Shown here piece by piece: positions 1 to 7,765 of a DNA stretch of 29,882 nucleotides (the stretch's first letter is position 1; every line of letters begins with the position of its first letter). The notes beneath the pieces are model-generated. The model worked only from the letters and a program-made list of their open reading frames with translations. It made no database searches and was not told where the DNA came from. A program made the position numbers and the translations under genes. The DNA is from an uncultured Clostridia bacterium (GTDB lineage Bacteria > Bacillota > Clostridia > TANB77 > CAG-508), in assembly GCA_947599995.1 (NCBI GenBank), contig CANQFW010000006.1, positions 1-29,882 of the forward strand. The letters run 5' to 3'.

Positions 1-5
1 TTTAT

Positions 6-2393
6 ATGGGAAATATAGTATTATTAGATGAATTAACAATAAACCAAATTGCAGCAGGAGAGGTTATAGAAAGGCCTGCCTCTGTAATAAAAGAAATGGT
101 AGAAAACTCTATAGATGCAGGAGCAACAAATATAACAGTAGAAATAAAAAATGGTGGTATATCATATATAAGAATTTCAGATAATGGAAAGGGAATTGCA
201 AGAGACGATGTAGAAATGGCATTTGAAAGGCATGCAACCAGTAAAATAAGAAATGCAAATGATCTAGGCAGTATTAAATCTATGGGATTTAGAGGAGAGG
301 CATTAGCTAGTATTGCGTCAATTGCAACTGTAGAACTTGTTACAAGAACTGAAGAAGAAAGTGTAGGAACAAAAATTGTAGTAGAAGGTGGAGAAGTTTT
401 GCTTGTAGAAGATGAAGGATGTACAAAGGGGACAAGTATTACAGTAAGAAATTTATTTTTTAATACACCTGTTAGATATAAATTTCTAAAAAAAGATTTC
501 ACAGAAAGTGGATATATTGAAGATGTAATGACAAGAATGGCCTTGGTACATCCAGAAATAGCAATAAGATTAATAAACACCAATAAAACAGTACTTCAAA
601 CAAATGGAAGTGGAAATATAAAAGATGTAATTTACAGCATTTATGGAAAACAAACTACAGAAGAGGTTTTAGAGGTTTCATATGAATATGATTATATAAA
701 AATAAATGGAGTAATAGGAAAACCAGCTATAGCAAGGTCAAATAGGTCTAATCAAATATTTTTTGTAAATAAAAGATATGTTAAGGATAAGGTCTTAACT
801 GCAGCATCGGAGCAAGCATTTAAAGGACTTATTCCAATTGGAAAGTTTGGATTTATGATTTTAAATTTAGAAATGAATCCAACCAAGGTAGATGTAAATG
901 TTCATCCTGCAAAATTGGAAGTAAGATTTGAAAATGAAGATATAGTTTTTAAAGCAATGTATCATGCAATAAAAGACACACTTTTAAAGGCTAATTTGAT
1001 ATCAGATAGAGAAAGAAATAAAGAAGTTCAAAATAATTCAAGGGATGCATTCAAAATTCAATCAAATTTTACAAGAGGATTTGGAGGAATATTTAAAAGA
1101 AGAGAAGAAAATAAAATTCCTGAACATGAAGAAAAAAACGAAAACTCTGATTTAGGTAAAAAAGTTGAAGAATCCGACAATAATCAAAAACTCGACAATA
1201 ATCAAAATAATAAACAAGAAATAAATTCAAACGATGAAATATCAACTGAAAAAGAGGCAATAGAAGTTTCGGAAGAAAAAAAAGAAAAAATGATACCTAT
1301 TGTTTTTGAAAATGAAGAAAATGTATCGAGTAAGTCGGAAAATGTTGAAAATGACAAAACACATAACCAAAATCAGGAAAAAGTTGATTCTTTAGAAGAA
1401 GGAGTTATTACCCAAACACAAGAAAATAATAAAACAGAAAATGTAAATATTAAACAATCAAATAATGAAAATGTAAGTATAAAACAAATGCAAGAAAATT
1501 CAAGTGATAATATTGAAAATAGTAATTTAAAGGAAAATGCTAAAATTTTAAATAATACAGATGCTCCAACTTTGGTTTCAAGCGAAGCCAAAGTTGTAAA
1601 AGAAAAAAATCTTCAAGAAAAATTACAAGAAGAATTATCATTTAAAGAAATGTACAGAAAGCTTTTTGGAAAAGAGCCATATGGTGGAAGAATTAAGGAA
1701 AATACAGAGGACGAACAAATAAAAGAAAAGGAAAATCAAGAAAACCTTTATAAAATTGATGAAGAAACATCTACAAGTAATATGTCATTATTTGAAAATA
1801 TAGAAGAATATAATAAACCAACATATAAATTTATTGGAATAGCGTTTAATACATATATAATACTAGAAATAGCAAATGAGCTTTATATAATGGATCAACA
1901 TGCTGCACATGAAAGAATAATGTATGAGAAAATAAAAAAGAATTTTTATAGTGAAAATACAAATAATTCACAATTATTATTATTGCCAGATATAATTACG
2001 TTGACGCATAAAGAGATGGGAATAGCCAAAGACAATTTAAAAATGTTTGAAAGAGCTGGATTCATAGTAGAAGAATTTGGAGAAAATACTATAAAATTAT
2101 CTGGAGTACCAGATATATGTATAGATTTAGAAACAAAAGAACTATTTATGGAAACATTGGATGAAATAAATACTGTGGCAAGAACAGCGAAACAAGAAAA
2201 AGAGGAAAAATTTATAGCAACAGTTGCATGCAAAGCAGCAGTAAAAGCAAATATGGTACTTTCTAAAGAAGAAGTAGATAGTCTTATGACCGAGCTTTTG
2301 AAGCTTCCAAATCCATTTTCATGCCCACATGGCAGACCTACAGTTATAAAAATGTCAAAATATGATATAGAAAGAAAATTTGAAAGGAAATAA
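6..2393 (+). CDS. mutL: DNA mismatch repair protein MutL
   Basis: MutL couples mismatch recognition by MutS to strand incision. The N-terminal GHKL ATPase is clear: the family start with IAAGEVIERP at residues 15-24, the Mg/ATP-binding E33-N34 in VENSIDAG, a DNGKGI motif near 59-65 and FRGEAL near 95. The C-terminal half has the metal-binding endonuclease motif DQHAAHE at 630-636, an ACKAAVKA motif near 741 and CPHGRP at 773-778, so this is a nicking-type MutL as in most bacteria lacking MutH. At 795 aa it is longer than the usual 620-680; the excess lies in a K/E/N/Q-rich, low-complexity linker from about residue 340 to 600. The ATG at 6 matches the family N-terminus exactly, although the ribosome binding site falls outside the window. 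First gene of a run with the membrane protein and miaA. Confidence 0.97.
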   Translation: MGNIVLLDELTINQIAAGEVIERPASVIKEMVENSIDAGATNITVEIKNGGISYIRISDNGKGIARDDVEMAFERHATSKIRNANDLGSIKSMGFRGEALASIASIATVELVTRTEEESVGTKIVVEGGEVLLVEDEGCTKGTSITVRNLFFNTPVRYKFLKKDFTESGYIEDVMTRMALVHPEIAIRLINTNKTVLQTNGSGNIKDVIYSIYGKQTTEEVLEVSYEYDYIKINGVIGKPAIARSNRSNQIFFVNKRYVKDKVLTAASEQAFKGLIPIGKFGFMILNLEMNPTKVDVNVHPAKLEVRFENEDIVFKAMYHAIKDTLLKANLISDRERNKEVQNNSRDAFKIQSNFTRGFGGIFKRREENKIPEHEEKNENSDLGKKVEESDNNQKLDNNQNNKQEINSNDEISTEKEAIEVSEEKKEKMIPIVFENEENVSSKSENVENDKTHNQNQEKVDSLEEGVITQTQENNKTENVNIKQSNNENVSIKQMQENSSDNIENSNLKENAKILNNTDAPTLVSSEAKVVKEKNLQEKLQEELSFKEMYRKLFGKEPYGGRIKENTEDEQIKEKENQENLYKIDEETSTSNMSLFENIEEYNKPTYKFIGIAFNTYIILEIANELYIMDQHAAHERIMYEKIKKNFYSENTNNSQLLLLPDIITLTHKEMGIAKDNLKMFERAGFIVEEFGENTIKLSGVPDICIDLETKELFMETLDEINTVARTAKQEKEEKFIATVACKAAVKANMVLSKEEVDSLMTELLKLPNPFSCPHGRPTVIKMSKYDIERKFERK

Positions 2394-2395
2394 CA

Positions 2396-2432
2396 AATCA
2401 GATTTGTGCTTTAGGAAGGAATGAGATTAAAA
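2396..2432 (+). repeat. 37-nt leader repeat, copy 1
   Basis: Copy 1 of a 37-nt sequence that recurs at 15131-15167 with 33 of 37 identical positions. It begins AATCAGATTTGTGC, contains the AGGAAGGA Shine-Dalgarno sequence and ends GATTAAAA, overlapping the first base of the start codon of the next gene. AATC at the left and GATT at the right could pair as an imperfect hairpin that would enclose the ribosome binding site. Confidence 0.7.
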
Positions 2433-2860
2433 TGAAATTAGGAATATATATAGTTGCATTAATATTGTGGATAGTATTGTGCATGTGGACATGGCACTCC
2501 GAAAAAGCCTTTGAAAACAATAAAATAAAAGTAATGTATATAATTGCAGGTATAATAGTAGTAGGAATAATAACACTAATTAATTTTAATATATCTAAAT
2601 TAGGGGTGTCATATCCAAATGACAAAATGATTTCCCCTGTAAGAGGAATACTTTTAATGATATTTATACCTATAAATGGATTTATTTTGATGCCATATAC
2701 ATCTATTCAAATAGGAAAATTGAAATCCGACGAAATTAAGGGAGAGGTATTTAAAAGGAAAATAATAATTTTGTTAGTAATATTTTTCATTTTAAGCATA
2801 TTTCAATGTTTATATTTTAATAACATTCAAAACGGAATATTAAGTATTTATCATAGATAG
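2432..2860 (+). CDS. small four-helix integral membrane protein, unknown function
   Basis: A 142-aa hydrophobic protein. I see four probable membrane segments, at about residues 3-21, 34-52, 69-90 and 108-127, with basic and acidic residues in the loops. I do not recognise the family and there is no catalytic motif. It starts 38 nt after mutL and ends 31 nt before miaA, so it probably shares their transcript. The ATG at 2432 follows an AGGAAGGA ribosome binding site that is part of the 37-nt repeated leader. Codon use and AT content match the flanking housekeeping genes, so there is no sign of transfer. Confidence 0.7.
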   Translation: MKLGIYIVALILWIVLCMWTWHSEKAFENNKIKVMYIIAGIIVVGIITLINFNISKLGVSYPNDKMISPVRGILLMIFIPINGFILMPYTSIQIGKLKSDEIKGEVFKRKIIILLVIFFILSIFQCLYFNNIQNGILSIYHR

Positions 2861-2891
2861 AAAGAAGGCTGAAAAAAGGAGCGATAGAAAA

Positions 2892-3813
2892 ATGAAACCA
2901 AAGGTAATAGTAATTGTAGGACCAACAGCATCAGGAAAAACAGCATTATCAATAGATCTTGCAAAAAGAATAAATGGACAAATTGTATCTTGTGATTCCA
3001 TGCAAATATATAAAGACATGACAATTGGTTCTGCAAAGCCAACTGTGAATGAAATGCAGGGAATAAAACACTATATGATTGATGTAGCATCACCCAATGA
3101 AAGATTTTCCGTTGCAGATTATAAAAAGCAAGCAGAAGAGTGTATTGAAAAAATATTAAAACAAAACAAAATACCTATAGTTGTTGGTGGCACAGGACTC
3201 TATGCTGATAGTCTGATATATAATATTGAATACGCAGATATAAAATTTGACAAAAAATATAGAGAGAATTTGGAAAAAAAGGCTCAGACACCAGAAGGTT
3301 TACAAGAACTTTATAAAAAAGCTTACTTAATAGATGAAGAGGCTTGTAAAAAAATAAGTGCAAATGATAAAAAAAGAATAATAAGAATATTAGAAATATA
3401 TAATCAGACAGGGAAAACCAAAACCTTTTTAGACAAAGAATCGAAAAAAAATGAAACTAAATACGATTATAAAGTATTTGCAATAGATATAAAAAGAGAA
3501 ATTTTATATGATAGAATAAATAAAAGAGTTGACGAAATGCTAGCTAGAGGATTGCTTGAGGAAGTAAAAGGTATTTTGGAAAAATATAAAGAATTTCCAA
3601 CAGCGATGCAAGCAATAGGTTATAAAGAGGTAGTAGAATATTTTGAGCGGTCAAATGACATATGAAGAAATGAAAGAAAAAATAAAACAAGAAACAAGGA
3701 AATATGCAAAAAGGCAGCTAACATGGTTTAGAAAAAATAAAGATAAAATATGGCTTGATGGACTGGCAAACAGGCAAAATAATATAGATATTATTTTGGA
3801 GGAGATAATTTGA
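2892..3813 (+). CDS. miaA: tRNA dimethylallyltransferase MiaA, with +1 frame break at a CGG codon
   Basis: MiaA transfers a dimethylallyl group to A37 of tRNAs that read UNN codons. The P-loop GPTASGKT is at residues 10-17, followed by the family signatures CDSMQIY and GGTGLY. The zero frame runs 252 residues to YKEVVEYFE, then meets CGG at 3648-3650 and would stop at 3663. Skipping C3648 gives GQMTYEEMKEKI and then TRKYAKRQLTWFRKN, which is the conserved MiaA C-terminus, ending at the TGA at 3811-3813. The joined protein is 306 aa, the normal family length, and family alignment expects a Gly exactly at the join. The stop overlaps the TTG start of the next gene. AAGGAG precedes the ATG. Either a +1 recoded gene or a single-base insertion; the same event in three other genes favours recoding. 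Confidence 0.9.
3648..3650 (+). other. +1 recoding site: in-frame CGG in miaA
   Basis: Codons read GAG CGG TCA in the zero frame. Dropping the C gives GAG-GGT-CAA (E-G-Q) and restores the MiaA C-terminus. The zero-frame stop lies five codons downstream. No homopolymer run and no obvious Shine-Dalgarno-like stimulator sits at the usual spacing. Confidence 0.8.
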
Positions 3814-5067
3814 AAAACGTTGTAGATATAAAAAAAGGAAAGAAAATAGAAATTAGAAAATATTTAATGTATATATTGTTTGTTGTAATTTTGATATACA
3901 TATTATATGCCATATACTTACTTGTAAAAACACCAACAGACACATTTACAATAGAAAGCGGAACTTTAACACAAGAAGAAACAGGAACACGGAATCATAA
4001 TAAGAGAAGAGACAGTAATAAAGGGTGAAAACTATAAAAACGGTATAACTCAAATAGTCTCAGAAAAGGAAAGAGTTGCAAAAAAACAGGCAGTGTTTAG
4101 ATATATGGCAGATGATGAAGATGACTTAAAGAAAAAAATAGAAGAGATAGACTTGAAAATACAAGATGCATTATGTAAGCAAGAGGGGTATTTCCCAACA
4201 GATATTAAAAATCTGGAAAAGCAGATAGATGATAAAGTAAAATCAATAAATTCAATAACAGATTTGCAAAAGGTATCAGAATTAAAAAAAGATATATCAA
4301 ATATTGTAACAAAAAAAGCAAAAATAATAGGTGAACTTAGCGCAAGAGGATCTTATATAAAAGAACTTACAGAAGAAAGAGAAAAATATGAATCCGAGCT
4401 TACTGAAGGTTCAGAATATATTGTAGCACCAGTTGCAGGTATGGTTTCATACAGAGTTGATGGGTTAGAAAATACTTTGTCACCAAATAGTATACAGGAG
4501 CTGACAGAGGAGAAACTTGAAAATTTGGGAATAAAAACTGGAAGGATAGTACCTGTAAGTAATGAGGAGGCAAAGATTATAAATAATTTTAATGTAAGAA
4601 TTGCCACTTCTTTAGATTCTGCTGCTGCTAAAGAGGCAAAAATTGGAGATAAAGTTCTTATTACCTTATCTAGTGGAATAGAGATAGATGCAAAAGTTGA
4701 ATATGTTATTCCTCAAGATGGAAGCGATAAAATATTGATTGTTTTTTGCTTAAATAACCTAAATGATGAACTTATAGATTATAGAAAAATTTCATTTAAT
4801 ATTACTTGGTGGAGCAAGTCTGGGCTTAAAGTACCAAACGATGTAATATTAGAGGATAATGAAGGAAATACTTTTGTTATAAAAGAAAAAGCAGGGACAT
4901 ATAGTAAAGTATTTGTTAAAATATTGAAGAAAAATGATAAATATTCTATTGTAGAAAATTACAGCTCTGAGGATTTTGAAAATCTTGGAATTGATGCATC
5001 GACATACAGCAAAATTTCACAATATGACATGATTTTACTATATCCAGATTTGAATAAAATTAAATAA
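3810..5067 (+). CDS. HlyD-like membrane-anchored protein, with +1 frame break at a CGG codon
   Basis: Looks like a HlyD/membrane-fusion-type protein: a short basic N-terminus, one membrane anchor at about residues 18-39, a long coiled coil around 100-195, and a lipoyl-like half motif (YIVAPVAGMVSYRV) before a beta-rich C-terminus. The zero frame reaches residue 60, then CGG at 3990-3992, and would end at 4028. Skipping C3990 gives GIIIREETVIKGENY and runs open through the large downstream frame to 5067, for 418 aa in total. The phrase G-x-I-I-R-x-E just after the membrane anchor is typical of clostridial HlyD-like proteins, so the join looks exact. The TTG start at 3810 has GGAGGAG five bases upstream and overlaps the miaA stop. 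The substrate or partner exporter is not visible here. Confidence 0.8.
3990..3992 (+). other. +1 recoding site: in-frame CGG in the HlyD-like gene
   Basis: Zero frame reads ACA CGG AAT. Dropping the C gives ACA-GGA-ATC (T-G-I) and opens the long downstream frame. The zero-frame stop comes 12 codons later. Confidence 0.75.
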
Positions 5068-5070
5068 AAT

Positions 5071-5109
5071 ATTACAAAAATATTACAAGAATATTAAGTT
5101 TATATTACA
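5071..5109 (+). promoter_or_regulatory. 11-nt-periodic ATTACA array upstream of sepF
   Basis: Hexamers start at 5071 (ATTACA), 5082 (ATTACA), 5093 (ATTAAG) and 5104 (ATTACA), exactly 11 nt apart. On the other strand this is TGTAAT-N5-TGTAAT, which fits the WalR (YycF) consensus TGTWAH-N5-TGTWAH and also resembles PhoP-type direct repeats. The array ends 14 nt before the -35 box. An equivalent array precedes rsmD. Confidence 0.55.
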
Positions 5110-5123
5110 TTTGAAATAAACGC

Positions 5124-5152
5124 TTGACAATCAACAAAAAAAGTAGGATACT
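5124..5152 (+). promoter_or_regulatory. sigma-A-type promoter of sepF-divIVA
   Basis: TTGACA at 5124-5129 and GATACT at 5147-5152 with 17-nt spacing, about 50 nt upstream of the sepF start. Confidence 0.75.
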
Positions 5153-5203
5153 AATGGCAAGTGATTAATGATTAAAAAACAAAGATTTTAGGAGGTTTTT
5201 GCA

Positions 5204-5701
5204 ATGTCAAGTGCAATAATGAGCAAAGTATGGAATTTATTTGGGATGGATCAAGCGGAACCAGAAAATATAGAAAATGAAGAAGAAGATTTATATGAAT
5301 ATGATTATGATGATGAAGAACAACAACCAGAAGAAAAAAAGAGCTTTATAAAAAGAAATAATAACAATAACAGTAAGGTGGTATCTATGCCACAAACTCA
5401 ATCAATTAGAATGGTAATTTCTCAACCTACAAGTTTTGAACAATCAGAAGAAATATGCAGTTTCTTAAAAGAAAAAAAATCTGTAATTGTTAATTTAGAA
5501 TATGTTAATAAAGATGTAGCAAGAAGAATAGTTGATTTTATAAGTGGAGGAGTATATGCATTAGATGCACATATCCAAAAAGTATCAAATTCTATATTCT
5601 TAATTGCACCTGTTAATTATGAAATAACGAATGAAATGGCAAGAGAAGAAATAAAAAATAAATTGTCAGTTTCATGGCTTAACAAAAATAACATCAATTA
5701 A
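5204..5701 (+). CDS. sepF: Cell division protein SepF
   Basis: SepF tethers FtsZ filaments to the membrane and shapes the division septum. This 165-aa protein has the usual architecture: an N-terminal segment (MSSAIMSKVWNLFGM) of the membrane-targeting helix type, a variable acidic linker rich in D/E/Y (about 20-60), and the conserved DUF552 domain from about residue 68, with VVNLEYVNKDVARRIVDFISGG-type sequence. TTAGGAGG lies upstream of the ATG. It is directly followed by divIVA, a standard pairing in the Firmicutes division cluster, and both are driven by a strong promoter carrying the ATTACA array. Confidence 0.95.
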   Translation: MSSAIMSKVWNLFGMDQAEPENIENEEEDLYEYDYDDEEQQPEEKKSFIKRNNNNNSKVVSMPQTQSIRMVISQPTSFEQSEEICSFLKEKKSVIVNLEYVNKDVARRIVDFISGGVYALDAHIQKVSNSIFLIAPVNYEITNEMAREEIKNKLSVSWLNKNNIN

Positions 5702-5719
5702 TAGTAAGGAGGTCATAGT

Positions 5720-6169
5720 ATGCTTACACCACTAGACATTGAAAATAAAAAATTCTCTAAACAAATGATGAATGGATACAGTGTTGAAGAAGTTGATGAT
5801 TTTTTAGATGAAATAGGGGCAGATTATGCAAAGAAATATAAAGAATTAAAAGAAGTATCTAAAACAATTGATGAACTAAATAATGAATTACAACATTACA
5901 GAACAATAGAGTCAACTTTAAAAAATACATTAGTTATGGCTCAAAAAACTGCAGACGAAGTAAAACAGGTAGCTAAACAACAAGCGGACCAAATGATTAA
6001 AGATGCTAAATCAACTGCACAAAAAGAATTAAATGATATTGAACATCAAATATCAGTGAAAAAGAGATCTTTAGAAGACTTACAAAAGCAATTTGATATA
6101 TATAAAGTAAAAATGGAATCTATGCTTTATTCTCAATTGGAAATAATTAAGGCAATAAATAAGGAATAA
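5720..6169 (+). CDS. divIVA: Cell-division initiation protein DivIVA
   Basis: DivIVA binds negatively curved membrane at poles and septa and recruits division or pole-organising partners. The 149-aa sequence starts with the diagnostic lipid-binding segment (LTPLDIENKKFSKQMMNGYS, then VEEVDDFLDEI) at residues 2-32, followed by an extended coiled coil to the C-terminus. AAGGAGG precedes the ATG at 5720, and the gene lies 18 nt after sepF. A clear rho-independent terminator follows, making sepF-divIVA a compact two-gene unit. Confidence 0.95.
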   Translation: MLTPLDIENKKFSKQMMNGYSVEEVDDFLDEIGADYAKKYKELKEVSKTIDELNNELQHYRTIESTLKNTLVMAQKTADEVKQVAKQQADQMIKDAKSTAQKELNDIEHQISVKKRSLEDLQKQFDIYKVKMESMLYSQLEIIKAINKE

Positions 6170-6177
6170 TTTAAGAC

Positions 6178-6214
6178 AAAAGACTATTCATGAAATTTGT
6201 GAATGGTCTTTTTG
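6178..6214 (+). terminator. rho-independent terminator after divIVA
   Basis: An AAAGACTATTCA arm pairs with TGAATGGTCTTT (including G-U pairs) around a short loop and runs into a T-tract. Confidence 0.85.
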
Positions 6215-6266
6215 TGTTGATTGACTAGAAAATAGAGATAAAAAATGCTCCTATTGTCAATGTAAT

Positions 6267-6305
6267 ATTGGTGTAATATTACAATTATATTAAATATATA
6301 TTACA
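6267..6305 (+). promoter_or_regulatory. 11-nt-periodic ATTACA array upstream of rsmD
   Basis: Hexamers start at 6267 (ATTGGT, degenerate), 6278 (ATTACA), 6289 (ATTAAA) and 6300 (ATTACA), again at an 11-nt period. The stretch 6277-6308 aligns closely with the sepF array (about 30 of 34 positions) and has nearly the same distance to its -35 box. Confidence 0.5.
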
Positions 6306-6320
6306 TTTCTGTCAATTATA

Positions 6321-6348
6321 TTGACATTCTAAAAAAATGAGATAAAAT
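6321..6348 (+). promoter_or_regulatory. sigma-A-type promoter of rsmD
   Basis: TTGACA at 6321-6326 and TAAAAT at 6343-6348 with 16-nt spacing, about 40 nt upstream of the rsmD start. Confidence 0.65.
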
Positions 6349-6389
6349 AGTAATATGAATCAAAAGCTATTATAAAAAAGAGGCAATTT

Positions 6390-6950
6390 ATGAGAATTAT
6401 AAGTGGAAAATCAAGAGGAACAAAATTATATACTTTAGAAGGGATGGAAACAAGACCAACCCTGGATAGAGTAAAAGAATCTCTATTTAATATAATTCAA
6501 GATAAAATTTTAGAAAGTACTGTACTGGATTTATTTGCAGGTAGTGGCGCAATCGGATTAGAATTTGCGAGCAGAGGTGCAAAAGAAGTATATTTATGTG
6601 ATAAATCATGGGATGCAACAGAAATTATAAAATTGAATATTGAAAAAACACATTTAGAAGAAAAAACTTGTTTTTATAATATGGATTTTAAAGAGTTTTT
6701 AAAGAAAATGAAATTAAAAAAATTTGACATTATTTATCTAGATCCGCCATATAAGACAAGTTTTATAAAAGATGCTTTAGAAAAAATTTTAGAATATAAT
6801 TGCATAAAAGATGATTCATTAATAATAGTTGAAACAGATGAAGAAAAAAGAATACTTGAAGAAATTAAAGATTTAGAATTAGAAGTTATAGATAAAAGAA
6901 AATATGGAAGAGCAAATATTATTTTCTTGCAAAAGAGAATAAATCGATGA
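6390..6950 (+). CDS. rsmD: 16S rRNA (guanine966-N2)-methyltransferase RsmD
   Basis: RsmD methylates G966 of 16S rRNA in the 30S subunit, using SAM. The 186-aa sequence opens with MRIISGKSRGTKL and TRPTLDRVKESLFN, both family hallmarks. The SAM-binding motif DLFAGSGAIGLE is near residue 46 and the catalytic DPPY is at 118-121. Length is typical. A weak AGAGG lies upstream of the ATG. In many Firmicutes the next gene is coaD; here coaD is absent and the coiled-coil gene follows directly after 24 nt. Confidence 0.95.
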   Translation: MRIISGKSRGTKLYTLEGMETRPTLDRVKESLFNIIQDKILESTVLDLFAGSGAIGLEFASRGAKEVYLCDKSWDATEIIKLNIEKTHLEEKTCFYNMDFKEFLKKMKLKKFDIIYLDPPYKTSFIKDALEKILEYNCIKDDSLIIVETDEEKRILEEIKDLELEVIDKRKYGRANIIFLQKRINR

Positions 6951-6974
6951 TTATAAAATTTTCTAGGAGGAAAG

Positions 6975-7484
6975 ATGACTATGGAAATATTTACATTGTT
7001 AGAAACATTGGAAGATATATTAGAGAATAGTAAGAATTTACCATTTACGACTAAAAGTGTTGTTGACAAAGAAGAAATGTTAGAAATTATTAAAGAAGTA
7101 AGATTGAAACTTCCAGATGAGCTTAAACAAGCAAAATGGGTTAAGGAAGAAAGACAAAGAATTTTATTAGAGGCTCAAAAGGAAGCAGACGAAATAGTTA
7201 AAGAGGCAGAAAATCGAATTATTTCTATGATTGACGAGCATGAAATAACTAGAAAAGCTTATGATCAGAAAAACGAAATTATAGAGACTGCAAATGAAAT
7301 GTCTAGAGAAATTACAACAGGTACAAAAGAGTATGCTGATGGACTTCTAAATAGCACTGAAAAGGTATTAACAGATACATTAGGAAATTTAGAGAAAAAC
7401 ATGACAGAAGCGTTAAATTTAATGCAAATTTCTTTAGAAGATACAATTAAGACTATTCAGAATAGTAGAAAGGAATTACAATAA
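6975..7484 (+). CDS. DivIVA/ATP-synthase-b-like coiled-coil protein
   Basis: A 169-aa, almost entirely helical protein. The central part (about 55-85, EAQKEADEIVKEAENRI) resembles the stalk of ATP synthase subunit b and the coiled coils of DivIVA-type proteins. Small genes of this kind are often annotated 'ATPase' next to rsmD/coaD in Clostridia, which fits the position here. There is no membrane segment and no catalytic motif. The ATG at 6975 follows AGGAGG by 4 nt; the alternative ATG at 6981 (spacing 10) cannot be excluded. It likely shares the rsmD promoter and ends before the hairpin at 7593. The precise role is unknown. Confidence 0.75.
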   Translation: MTMEIFTLLETLEDILENSKNLPFTTKSVVDKEEMLEIIKEVRLKLPDELKQAKWVKEERQRILLEAQKEADEIVKEAENRIISMIDEHEITRKAYDQKNEIIETANEMSREITTGTKEYADGLLNSTEKVLTDTLGNLEKNMTEALNLMQISLEDTIKTIQNSRKELQ

Positions 7485-7592
7485 TAATTTTTAAAAATAC
7501 AATTTACAGATTAATGAAAAGCATTAATACAGGCATAATATAATAATATGTATATTTTTATCTAAGCGTAAATTGTTAAAAATGTTTATAGG

Positions 7593-7624
7593 AAAAAATG
7601 GCAAAATTTGTTGCTATTTTTTTT
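7593..7624 (+). terminator. rho-independent terminator of the rsmD unit
   Basis: AAAAAATGGCAA pairs with TTGCTATTTTTT (one G-U pair) around a six-base loop and ends in a run of eight T. Confidence 0.75.
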
Positions 7625-7665
7625 GTGTTTTGGTAAAATATACTGTGAAAATAAAAGAACTATAC

Positions 7666-7697
7666 TTTTATAATTAAACAACTGTTTAATTATAAAA
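7666..7697 (+). promoter_or_regulatory. perfect 14-bp inverted repeat upstream of ftsK
   Basis: TTTTATAATTAAAC, a 4-nt centre (AACT), then the exact reverse complement. No T-tract follows, so it looks more like an operator for a dimeric regulator, or an mRNA hairpin, than a terminator. It sits about 70 nt upstream of the ftsK start, in a gap without genes. Confidence 0.5.
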
Positions 7698-7765
7698 AAC
7701 TAAATAAAAATTATATATATAAATTAAAAAAAATAGCTATAATTATAATGAAAGGAATGATACAA

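Noticed and set aside
2..583. 193-aa open frame on the minus strand inside mutL
   Set aside because: Fully antisense to the conserved ATPase domain; hydrophobic composition is typical of the complement of AT-rich coding sequence.
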